Shown here piece by piece: positions 13,880 through 25,442 of a DNA stretch of 64,000 nt. The notes below the pieces were generated by a model that saw nothing but the letters and a program-made list of their open reading frames with translations, had not been told where the DNA came from and did no database searches. Positions within the stretch are counted from its first letter, which is position 1. The number at the start of each line of letters is the position of its first letter. Source of the DNA: Capitella teleta (lineage: Eukaryota; Annelida; Polychaeta; Capitellidae); assembly GCA_000328365.1 (NCBI GenBank), contig KB311061.1, positions 602,339-666,338 of the forward strand, given 5' to 3'. A program made the position numbers and the translations under genes.

Positions 13880-13976
13880 CGCTCCACGACACAGGCAAGC
13901 GGAACTGATCCCTTTTCGAGGGCAATCAGCTCACAGAGCCATCATGGCGAATTTCCAAGACCAGCTCATCGGCATA
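13880..13976 (-). pseudogene. Coding-like repeat fragment, copy 1 (unidentified)
   Basis: About 97 bp of the minus strand matches 23306-23403 on the plus strand at roughly 80-85%. Translated short stretches agree better than chance (for example 'EKGSVPLA' in both), hinting at an old protein-coding source such as a mobile element. The surrounding minus-strand frames in 13660-14130 are fairly long but broken and not recognised. Family and age are unknown. Confidence 0.4.
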
Positions 13977-14130
13977 AGCTTCGAATGCCTTTTGTCCCGT
14001 CTGATCGTTACTCATGTTGCTGCCAGATATCTGCTTTGTACTCAGTCCAGTTTTTCTTCCTTTTGTCAATGTTTCAAACATTTTATTGCGGGCGTAGATT
14101 CCCGTTGCAATTGCACTTGCAATGTTCACA

Positions 14131-17100
14131 GACGGCGGCTCTAAATTGGGTAAAGTGCGATTGCGCTACGGAGTAATCTCGCCTCCATTTGGTCCGGAGG
14201 GTGTTATGCCCGTCGGTGGTGTGCAGAATTGGCTCTATACACACACACACACTCACACCCTGAGACACGCTCTCTTACCAACTGCCGGAGACATGCAACA
14301 TTTGAGAACAGGTCATATATTGTTTCATGCAGAAAGTGGATGCAAAAACATAGAAGAGCATCTACCGATATGCTATATACGCAGTGGATATACGTGGTCA
14401 ACAATGAACTCGTGGATCACAGGTTTAACATTGAGTGGACGATGCATCCTAGCAAATGGAATTTAAATCAAATGTGAACTGCTTTGATTCTAGGCTGTCG
14501 ATCCCGCCGCCCGCTGTTAAATCACGAGACCTGAGCAGAATACGTAGATCTCCAATGGTTATCAGCAAGGCCTGTCGGATTCAGACTTATAACCCAAACA
14601 TCTTTCAAGTCTTTTTTTATATAATTCAACCTCATAAAATAGAGCCACATAATTGTTCCTTAATATAGTAAAAGGCTTGCATTGGCCCGATATCAGTTCC
14701 CGCTGTAGGTCCTAACAAGTATTATATGAAATGGTTTTGAGCCCGTGACACAGTTCCACCACAACATCGATGCCTTGATGTGGTATTTTTAGCGTCCACT
14801 CAAGGAGCCCACTCTATCGAATAAAGGCACTATTACAGCTACTGACTATATGCCATTGCAAAGACATTCCATTCCATTGAGCTCGAACCTAATGCTGTCC
14901 TTGTGCCAATAAGACGTCGCACTGCACTTGCCGTCTTCGCTCTATCAGCCGAGATTGTTCTCGCCGCTCGATCGCCCCAAATTGAATCCATTCCTCGAAG
15001 GATCCATTCCTCGAAGGGGGCCGAGCGCCTACCCTCTACACTCTCACCCTCCCCCAAAAAATAAATCGAGTGGACGATATGAGCGGCTAGTGGTCAAGCA
15101 GCGCATGCATGCACGATGATTGCCCCAGCATCGGTCAGTGCATGTGGTCATCTATCATTGACCACAGACGTCGACGCATTGCTCTCGGTTCAACGCTCAC
15201 AGCACGCGCTTCGTATTCACGGGCCGAATGATTAGCGAGGAATGAGCATCAGAGACGTTCCATCTCATTCTGCAGCTGGACACAAACTCTGACCTCCGCC
15301 ACATTTGCTAATGGAATTTGGCCACAAAGCAAAGAATCATCGGGCATCGGGGCAGGGGGGTCGCTACTTGGTTGCCCTCGCTTCGGATATCTCCACAATT
15401 ACTGCTTGAAAAGAACGCACCATGGATCGCCACCCGAAGGAATTCACCTCTGACCTTCTGTCTGACCTATCGACTAAAACCAACAAAGCTCAATGCCTGA
15501 TAATTATATTTGATTTATCACCAATTTTGCACGCGTTCTATAGTGTGTCCAAATTTCTCCTCGTTCTTCAGAGGGCTGATGGTCGATTTTGTAGTTCTAA
15601 TTTGCTCAGCTTGCTCGGTTGCTTTGGATTTAGCGGTGTTTATTCTGTCAAGCACCCTATTATGCTCTAGATTTCCCTGGCATTGAACTGACACCCGGGT
15701 GGCTCTCTATTCACAGCACAGCTCCGGAATTAGGACGGACGGTTCTAACGGTGTAGATTGATTTCAGGAAATTTGCTTGTGTTTTTAATGCCTTCATCTG
15801 CTCAATATTTTGAATAAATGACACATTGAACGGATTGCACTTTTTTTCGTTGGATCAAAAACACACATGGCTTATAATGTATTTTGAACGGTGCACCTGA
15901 TCAAATATTATCCATAGTCCACACACTCTCTACTTACCTGGATAATCCGATGTGTTTCCCATCTGATACGGTTGTTTTCATGCACTTCAATTAAGGGCAT
16001 ATGTGAGTGTTATTGGTGTCCATCCACACAAGGCTTTGGCTGATGCATTCATCTTATTTTCGGGTTGAAAATGCGATCAGCGGCAGCAGAGATAAGACGA
16101 GTCTTCTTCTTCCCCGTGCTTGCTCTCTTGGATTGATCCCATTTACTGGGCTTCGGTCTCAGAGGAGGTTGGGCAGTCACGCGAAATAACACAGAACATC
16201 CGATTTACTCATCTGGAGAGCCTCCAGTTTAGCGAGTGCACTCGAATAATACAGAGATGGCCAGTAAAAAGGGATCCCACTGTCGTTGGTACATTGGAGG
16301 TCCATGTGAATCTCCTTTGCAGACATCTGGGGATCACGTGATAATATATTCTGGTCCTGCAGTGCCAATAACGCGCGTTCACAATTTGACCGGAAGTACT
16401 CGCACAGATCCACATTAGCAGTGCGATTCTTGGTTCATGCATGATTTGGGGTTGTATTATATGAAGACTCAATTACATTAAAAAAATATTACTAATTTAT
16501 TGGATAGTGGATATTGGATATATGTGCAGGAGTGCGTTATGGGTCGTAAATTGTAGGATGCTCGCATCTAGCATTGATAGTATATACTAACAATTGTAAA
16601 AGACAAAAATGCTGAGAATTTCCGTCGCGGAGATCAATGTGAAATGATCGGTTGCGTTCTATGGAGGTATCCAAACCGGAATCGATACTTCTCTCAGAAT
16701 GATTCTTCCTCCTCTTTTTGTTGCTCACGAGGTTGAACCATTCATGACCTCCATAACCTGCATGACCCTCCGGCCTCTCCTGGTTCTATAATATTCCACC
16801 TCCAATGATTGTTCGCGAAATGAATCGATCTCCATTCCTCAATACGAGATTTGATTTCTCTCAAATTATTACCCCTGATCATTGCGTGAATATATCGAAC
16901 GCGATAAAAGCTTGCAAATTAATACTATGTAATTCGGATCAGCAAACGAAACGAAACACAACTCCACCAAAGACGCATCAGAATGGCTCAATCGGAAACA
17001 TCGCAATAGCCCGAGAGTTAATTTCATTTCAAATCGATATCAACCAACAAATATTATTACGATGTTTTCGAGCACATTTGAAGCGTCTTTGGCGGAGTTG

Positions 17101-19140
17101 AAGGGTCAGGATTTGAACTCAGTATTAACGGTGAGCAGTGAGCTCAGCATCAGGAAGCCGACGCCTAAGCGTGTCCGCACTTATCCTGAGACAATACAAC
17201 CCAATGTGGATGGTTGAAGATGCTGTGGAAGGGATGAATCGGTTCCGAAGATCCAGAAGCCGGATGCCTTTCTTCTGGCACCAATTGGTACTTTAGCTCC
17301 CCCTCTCCTAGCTCTGTCTCGGACCAAGAGGGAGAAAGAAACGGGATACCGTTGAGGGGTGGATGTCAAAATGATAAGAAGCCTGATGGTGGCCCATTCC
17401 ATCGCTGTGCCTCTGTTAGACGTGGCCTCGCAAAAGTCAAGGTGGCAAATGATCGAGGCGTGGATACAGATTACTCATATCCAAAAATGAAATCGACAAG
17501 TGATTGTGTAAATTGTAGTCGAAAGTCGAAGCCGCAATTTTTCTGTTTTTTTTTTCTATACAAGACTGAAATTGACACAGATGGCGATTTCACGCCGCGA
17601 CAATCCGCCATCTGAATCCCATTTAACTACTCTTATCAATATATTATTCAGGCGATTGATCAAGTTATGGAATTTAGTTGCGTTGCGATTCTTTTGCTGT
17701 TCAGTATATTTCAATTTAAGCGAAGAAAAACAAAACAGCAAATCCGTATTAACGTTCAGTGGTAACGTTAGTCCATATAATAATTATATGGACTAACATA
17801 TTATATACTTGGTCAATCTAACTCCAGTGTAAGTATATTATAATAACCCCGTGTGCGACATGGATTTTTCAAAGAAAGATTAATAAAAAAAGACACCACG
17901 TGCCGCGATGAGTTCCTCCTTGAGCACGAAACAACGTGCGTCCATTGCGAATTTGCTCGCTCCCTCTGGCGATATTACTCGACTCAGTTCCCAAATTAGG
18001 GAAGTTGCAATTCCTTGCACGTGGAATGCCACTGCAATAAAATAGCCCCTTAGCTCAGCGGAAGTGTCCTTAAAATATAACCATTACTTTATAGTATATT
18101 CCTATTTATCATCGAAAATTTGTTTGGGTTCCTATATCGCCTGGTCTGTGTTATATTTCATATTACTTGTCCGTGTACGTAACGTACGATTTTGTTCTCC
18201 ATTGTATGAAACAATGTACCGGTACTATTTGTAAGAAAACTTGTGAACGTCCAAATATGGTCATACTCTCATTTAGCATTCATCTTGCTTATTGCTGGAA
18301 TCAAATCACATACATAATGTAGGCCAGTATTTATATAATTGACATAATAATATACATATTTGATGTCTGGTCAATATTTTTTTGCATTATGATCACAAAT
18401 TTTATCCTCAGAATGTCGGGTTTTTTTCTCCCTTCTTCCTCTAATTATGACCAAAAAAATCCTGTTCGCGTCTCAGACTGATTTTGCATGTGGATATGAC
18501 TGACGTCAATTGCTATACAAATAGCTTGATAACCAAACAAAGCGCGATTAAGCTGTTCGATATGCTTACATCATTTCAACACATGTTATTGACGTCGTGC
18601 AATATTGATTGAGGGTCTAGTCATCCAATACTAATATTAGCTGCTGTTTGATATAACAAATTCTGTAGAGTTAGAAATAATAAAAGCTTAGAACAGTATG
18701 TTTTATTTCACCTAATCTGCACATGCAGGGAGTGACACTGGGCTCAGGCGAGTTCTGGTTGCCAGAATTCTGACGGCCCAATTAATTACATTTAAGGTAC
18801 CTGCAATCATCCAATAATGGCAGTTAATTATTAATTATCGATTCGATATATCAACTGATTAATAGCGTTTTGTAGCGCGAAGGGAATTAGTGAACAATTA
18901 ACGTATTTTAGTGCACAACATCCTGTAACATAGCCTTACAAAATATTATTGCATAGAGTTTTTACTTACGAATCTATTAGGCCTAAGTATGACGAAATCA
19001 GATTGGCTATAATATATATGGGGCCCATAATGCAAGCAACTTTATAACGGCTTGGAATTTGGAAACGGCTAATTGGCTGGGACTTTCATTGTAATATTAT
19101 TGAGAATCGAACCTATACCCAATTTACTATTAACGTTTAC
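14131..19140. other. No gene seen
   Basis: Contains a short (AC)n at 14238, a 16-bp tandem duplication near 14987-15018, the hairpin at 17767 and a CRE palindrome at 18501. No exon recognised. Confidence 0.5.
17767..17797. repeat. Perfect hairpin, 13-bp arms
   Basis: gttagtccatata, a 5-base loop (ataat), then its exact complement. No gene lies nearby. It may be a collapsed MITE or a cruciform-prone site. Confidence 0.85.
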
Positions 19141-20031
19141 CAATCCACTTGTTTATTTATCATCCCATTATGTACGAGTTATTATTACTTGACCCCCTAT
19201 TTGACCTACTGCTTCCTCTTATGGGGTAAGACCTCACACAGCCATATTAATAAATTAACCATATTACAGAAAAGAGTAATTCGAATTATCACCAATTCAG
19301 GATTCAGAGATCATACTAGCCCCCTTTTCAACACTCTGAGAATCATCCACATGGACGATTTGTTCACTTCAGTATGTTCAGTATATATCTTTAAATGCAT
19401 AAAAATGATTTTCTCTCGCTCATTCCTTGACATTTTGAATTATTTCACAGATTACAATTCCAACGCTCCTCGGTCTTCCACCCGAGCATCATTAACTCGT
19501 TCAATCAATGTCCCACTTAGTAGAACCACACTCCGCCAAAAACAATTAAGATATCAATCGAAAAAATGTACAATAATTTCCTTATGCCACTTAAAATACT
19601 AGATAACTCCAACTCTATCAGTCATTTCAGACGTTTTCTTAAAAATGTTTTGTCATAGTATCATCCTCGATCTACAACTAACATATGAAACGAACTATTT
19701 CACTCTGAATATGCGCTGCACCACCCACTATTTTTTTCTTATTTTTTTCTCTCCGCACCAAAGCCGAATAAATTTTAAATTGTACAATTTGAACAGGCGA
19801 CTCACAAGTAGCCATACTTAGTCGCCTATTGACATGACCCTTTTCTTTCTCGCTTCTGTATTTCCATTTCTCTAGTATGTATTTCCATAATATTTCATTG
19901 TCGCTTCCTGCTTTCTTTACCAACTTCCTTTTTTCTATTTTGGCATCTTATATTTGCTAATATTTCATTCTTTCTGTCTTGTCAATAAATGCAATTCAAT
20001 TCAATTCAATTCAATTCAATTCAATTACGAG
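19141..20031 (+). mobile_element. 5'-truncated non-LTR retrotransposon (LINE, CR1/L2/jockey-like)
   Basis: An open frame through 19602 encodes the end of a reverse transcriptase ORF, including 'TPYLTYCFLLWG', 'LTILQKRVIRIIT' and 'HTSPLFNTLRI', typical of CR1/L2/jockey-type elements. The frame appears shifted near 19565: the adjacent frame continues with 'LDNSNSISHFRRFLKNVLS' and stops at 19659. A 3' UTR of about 370 bp follows, with AATAAA at 19984-19989 and a terminal (CAATT)8 array at 19992-20031, the kind of short tandem 3' end such LINEs carry. Roughly 0.9 kb of an element that should be several kb remains. The 5' break is placed near 19141 because no RT-like residues are seen before it. 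Confidence 0.8.
19992..20031 (+). repeat. (CAATT)8 tail of the LINE
   Basis: Eight uninterrupted CAATT units directly after the element's 3' UTR. Confidence 0.9.
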
Positions 20032-20208
20032 TTTTATGAGTATATAATGTTATGAATGATCACTGATAACTCTTAATCAGCACTCTCAAATTGTCTTCTT
20101 TTTTATTTTTATTTTTTTACATAACTTGAATTTGCTTGCCATAATTAAAAGAAAACACATATAACAATATAACTCAATTATCGTTTTTGTACCCTGACTG
20201 AAAGAAAA

Positions 20209-20210
20209 AT

Positions 20211-20297
<87 letters not shown>

Positions 20298-20300
20298 TTT
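20209..20300. repeat. (ATTT)n microsatellite, about 23 units
   Basis: Near-perfect ATTT array of about 92 bp. Read on the minus strand it is (AAAT)n and could be the 3' tail of the minus-strand retroposon-like segment that follows (20301-20557). Confidence 0.95.
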
Positions 20301-20555
20301 CACAACTAAGACATCCTAAAACCTTAGTGGTGAACTATGTAGTTGCAAGCTACGTTCGCCTGCATGAAAGCCTTCTAAACTGTCTACTAGAAAGCTTCGT
20401 ACTAGTTCCACAATATGTAACCGAAAATCATCCCAAATCCTTGGTTACATAACGGAATACTCACTCCCTTAGGCCGAACCTAAAACGTACTCGACTGCTC
20501 GGACTGAAGTAGGTTGATGGTTTGTGTTTCAGAATAGGAACTGCGTCGCACGATA

Positions 20556-20557
<2 letters not shown>
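20301..20557 (-). repeat. Possible short retroposon ending in the (AAAT)n tail
   Basis: The segment lies between an A-run (20558-20590) and the (ATTT)n array. Part of it (20435-20480) resembles 53245-53290, sharing 'aaatccttggttacataa' and a gapped match after it. A minus-strand SINE-like element with an (AAAT)n tail would explain the layout. No clear tRNA or 5S promoter boxes were found, so the class is open. Confidence 0.3.

Positions 20558-20590
<33 letters not shown>
20558..20590. repeat. A33 homopolymer
   Basis: Unbroken run of 33 A. It generates a false poly-Phe reading frame on the minus strand. Confidence 0.95.
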
Positions 20591-20592
<2 letters not shown>

Positions 20593-20639
20593 TAACAACC
20601 TGACTCTCCCCAGACAAAGCCTCTATTGCGTTAGGAGAT

Positions 20640-23300
20640 GTACGAATATATATGTATATACTTTGCGGTGACAATTGAGTTATTGAAATCAAAATTAGCA
20701 GGCCTAAAAATTGTTCGATTCGGATTTCGATTTCGTGCCGGCATTGGTTATGATCGCTCGAAATTACTACATTCGAAGACAACGTACAAGTGTAAAAGTG
20801 CATATATGCATTGTATGAGGCATTGGTTAATTGCATAGTGTACATAATATGAAAGGCTGCATATAATACGGATATTGAGAGTAAACCTTGTGAATTTTTG
20901 ATGAAATGTGTCCCATTCTGTTGGATAGCCTTGTGGAAGGCTATCGCTGGCTTTTCCGACAAACTGGAAGAATATTCACAAATTTGACAATTTCAAATTT
21001 GTCTATCGTCGATTCACCTGCCAAAATTGCATAATACATTCTAGATGGATACTTGGTCGTATGACAGTGTAGTTTAACAACCCACCATTATGAGTATAAA
21101 TAAAGCGTATAATAGTTTACAGGTAATTGTTCGTATGGTGACCATGAACCACTTTATTTTACGAGTGCTACTCAGTTCTAAATGTGTTGGCAAAACCGTG
21201 CCCAACCAGCAAAACTGCTAATGTAAATAGGGATCAGCGTACCCTAGAAGGAAATGGGGAGCAAATGACATTCTTATTAACAATGCATGGCTTGATTGAA
21301 GTTGATTCCCACCGGAGCAGCCCTGGATACTCATAAGCTTTTGCATGCTGTGCACCCAACATTTCTCATGCAATCACACAACGCTACAATATATATATCA
21401 GTGCGCTCATAACAATGTTACGTATGTGTGCAGGTTTAGTTTAAATTATCCAGTTACATCCATTGGGGATTATTGTTCCACTATTATGAGAGATACACCG
21501 GTTTTATTAGTTCCTATGAGAGCGCCTCAGCTTTGAATGCCTCTCTGTATGAGTAAGAGTTGTAAGGCCAAAAACGCAACTTGACGGTATGCATGCCAAC
21601 AAAATTAATTTATCAATTGGAATCCAGGGCATATAATTATATAACAAAACTAAAACACAAACGACACGGATATGTGAACTGGTAAACCCTGTGAAATTTC
21701 AACACCCCCATTATAGGCAGACCCCATTTCGCTTAAAACGACGACTCAACCAAACAAGCAAAGACATCAACGTGTTTGCTCTGGAGGTGCAGGTAGCCAT
21801 CTTCTGGAGGAGAAAGGCTTCCGCTCGAGTGATGCATTGATATTGGACCCTTAGCAAACATGCCATGAATCTAGATCCCATCAAGATGCAATAGAAGACT
21901 TATCGCCTGCGCCTGACATGCAGAGCTGCAATCACTGATTGCTAGTCATTGCATTATGTTATTCTCGTGCACGAGACTTCACAATTCACCGATCATAACA
22001 ACACAAGGAGTATATGTTACATGCATCAATTGTTGACCCTCTGTATGTAGAGCTCCACACAATGCCCGTCTACTGAGATCGCCATCACAATGGACATAAA
22101 TCAGCGCCATGGAAGTGGCTAGTTGTCCCTCGATGGCCATATCCCCGATAAGGCCAATGGATCAGCCGCGACGCAAGACATTTCGTTGTGGGTTGCTGCT
22201 CTCCGGACCCACGATCCCGAAAAAAACTTCATCAAGATCGGGAATTGGAATGATCAATCAATGTGTCTCCATTATTAGACAAGCGCAGGATTTTTTATTC
22301 TTTTCTCGGGCTAGCAAATTGCATCGACGAGCCTGCTCGCTCCAGGGAACATGGATCAGAGGTCGGGAATGGGTTTATTTCAGCAATAATTGGGTTTTAT
22401 GATATATCATTTGAAATTGAAACTGTAGGGTCTGCTTTTCCTTTTGAATTGATTTTATTGAACGAATTTAAACTAATTTTAGCCTTGGTGTTGTTATACA
22501 CATTCTTAATCTCATCTTACGCTGGACTTCTTCTTGCATGTTTAATGAATATATTTATTATGATCATATGAGCGCACATTTTAAAGTGTATTTCATAATT
22601 TCTGGTTCTAAATGAAACACACTTTAAGATGTGTTTCTTTCTAAATTAATAATAGCTCTAAATTTAGGACTGTCTAAAGAAAATGTGATCAAAAGTGTTA
22701 TGATATGCAACGTGCTCACATTAAAACGTTGTGTATATTCTGTGAAACATGTAAAATCCCAAATTCAAGTACTGAAAATGAAATACAACCTCTGGTATCA
22801 ATTGATACATGGATTAATTAACACCCTTGATTCCCAATGTCAAACACTTGTATATACACACGTTTAGCTTAATTGTTTGTGGAGCCGCGTGTGTTTTTGA
22901 AAGCATGTCCCGAACAACCACAGAGTCATTATTGTTCTTCTACTCCCACTTAGAATCCTGGATACTGGACAATCAGACGAGTACCCGAGTACTTGGAAAC
23001 CAGTTGAAATCCGTAGAACTTACTTTTACAACATATTTTAGCAATATATCTTAACCCTTTGTCCAGATATATTACCCAAAGTATTATGATTCCTTATTTT
23101 GATTCGTGGAAGAAAATAATATTAATGAGGAATAAAAGAAGAAATGCTATTAATAATAAAGTTTGTGAATTATACAGTTCGCACTGCATATTCACTTGAA
23201 GGCAATAACAGGAACTGCACTCGATGGACGCATACGTTTTGTCTGAAATAGAAGGACGACGAAGATGAATGGCTGCGATGCTTTGTAAAGAGGACAATCA
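20640..23300. other. No gene seen
   Basis: AT-rich. The frame at 22109-22402 has no known relatives that I recognise. Confidence 0.5.
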
Positions 23301-23305
23301 CGGTT

Positions 23306-23403
23306 TATGCTGATGAGCTGATTTTGGGGAATTCGCCCTGATGGCTTTGGGGCTGATTGCCTACGAAAAGGGATCAGTTCCGCTTGCCCGTGTCGTCGAG
23401 CGA
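23306..23403 (+). pseudogene. Coding-like repeat fragment, copy 2 (unidentified)
   Basis: Inverted partner of 13880-13976. The shared run includes 'aaaagggatcagttccgctt'. The similarity stops abruptly at about 23404 and fades before 23300. The copy is broken. Confidence 0.4.
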
Positions 23404-25382
23404 CGCGAGCAAACCGCTATCTTGCTGCAACGTGATATTTCATTGTGAAATTAGCTTCGTAAGTACGTATAACCGTGCACCCATCCCTTTAAAACTAAAG
23501 GGGTCGGCTTTCCCTACTATATTATTTCGTAATTGTACGCATCATTCTCTGATATCAAATTTTCAGTTTCACCCTTGGTGATTGGAACTTACCTTCCGAA
23601 CCCACGGTGCGCAAAGGATGCACACAAAAGATGCGTGTAATAAGTGTAATTAGTTCTAATTGTCCTCCATTCGCAATGCATTATCGATCAATGCTATAAA
23701 TTTAGAGCCACGCAATTTGAAGAGCAATTGCCTGATTGATGAGGTACCATTACATCCTATTAATTGAGTTGCGCAATTCATTTCCCCATTGTATATATTG
23801 ATTTATTGATATGGGGCTATTCAGGTGATAAATGTGTACATTTTTCTATTCACGGGGCATTGCCTCAGATGCCTTGCATCACAAGTTAGAGATGTGGGCG
23901 AGGTGAGCTCTTGTCGAGTCTGCTCCTGTCAATAACTTTTTTAGACTTCTGCCTGAACGCGTAAACTTGGCTGTTTTACCACAACGTTTCATGTTGAATA
24001 AACAATCGGTATAAGCGTTGATCACTTGTGCTGATATTATTATGACTTCTAGATTTTTCGTGAATGCAAATGTACGCACGATCCATGAGGATTAAGCCCT
24101 GGATATTGATAAAGAAAAAAGGCATAGCGACGAAATTGACCAAATATCCAATGAAAATAAGTGTCACAATTTTTCAATTCCAATGGTATCAGAAAAATAG
24201 AGATGAAATACAAAATGTTTAATGCATGTGATATAAATTTAACGTGTTTCGACTATTTTTGATCTGCTTTATTGAGCGAATGTCATCTTACAGCTCCATC
24301 AATTTATCTTACGAAGGTAATAACTTGTTTCTATTTTTTTCTTTGTTTCAGCGGGTAAATCATTGTGATACAATGTCACCATGTACATGTACCTTTTTTT
24401 CTTTTCTATTCTTAGTATTTGTTCGTTATGTTTCGTTGCTGATCACATTTAAAATGTGAGAGTTCCTTTAACAAATAAAATGATCTATATAAAATTATGT
24501 TTAGCCACCATGCGTCCTCAGGAGGAAGGCAGACAAAAATAACCTGCCAAACAGGAGACAAATATCATCATTAGCTCTATGACGTCATTATCGTCATACC
24601 ATAAATCTCAGCAACCCGCGTTATCAGAGCCTCTTTTCTACCAAGAGCGGATAACACGTCTTACTCTGTGCATAACAGACGCTGCGTTTCCAGTTGCTCA
24701 CCTCAGCTCTCTCCATTGTCTCAAGTCAAGCAAAAGTAGGGGAAAAAACTTGAGATCCGCCCAGCAGAATGATAAACGGGTCGATGCTTTCACTCGACAC
24801 CTCCGCAATACCCCGTGCTGAATGCGCGCAGCATACGTTAGTTAGTGGCCGACAGTCGGTGCGCGTGCGCGGGATTTGAGCAAAGCCTTTGGAATCCTAG
24901 CTCCGTTGTTGTGAGCTTCGTTTCCTGGCTCAAAAGGATTAAAGAGCTTCTCTTTGAATGGGCATGGGATGCAGTTTCATTGCCAAACACGCGCATTCGC
25001 CCATTAGGAAGATAGAGCGACCTTCTCCAATTGTAGAAACGCTGTGGGCCGTGCGACAATGGTCAGATCCATTAAAAGACAATGCCATGGCCAACGTGAC
25101 CAAGATTGCTTTACAGCCTAGAATTTGCGCCCTCTGTAGTTTTACGCACTTTGCTGTGTGAGACTATAGTGTAATAGCACGGATAACGCACCATGGTTGA
25201 AACGACAATTGTAAACTTGTTCTTGAAGTGATAAATTCACGAATCAATAAACGTCCTATTTTGACAATAGTGGTGTGGATAATAATAGCATCCAGGTGAT
25301 GCATTAGATTCTGTATAATTGCAATAGGGCAGTTTCATCAGGCCTAAATCAGCCATTTCAGCTTGGTTCTATTACATCATAA

Positions 25383-25442
25383 AGCAATGTTTCGAGTTGC
25401 TTCCAAATTCCGAGCAATGTTTCGAGTTGCTTCCAAATTCCG
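25383..25442. repeat. Perfect 30-bp tandem duplication
   Basis: The unit 'agcaatgtttcgagttgctt' plus ten bases occurs twice without a mismatch, so it is recent. Confidence 0.95.

Noticed and set aside
15931-15950. U1 snRNA-like 'acttacctgg'
   Set aside because: Only the 5' ten bases match; nothing of the U1 body follows.
17102-17190. Minus-strand 'gagttcaaatcctgaccc' resembling a tRNA B box
   Set aside because: No matching A box and no acceptor-stem pairing.
18044-18070. tRNA-like text 'ccccttagctcagcgg'
   Set aside because: Resembles an A box, but no B box or cloverleaf follows within range.
20480-20962. 160-codon minus-strand frame with a poly-Phe run
   Set aside because: The frame is held open by the A33 homopolymer; no domain is seen.
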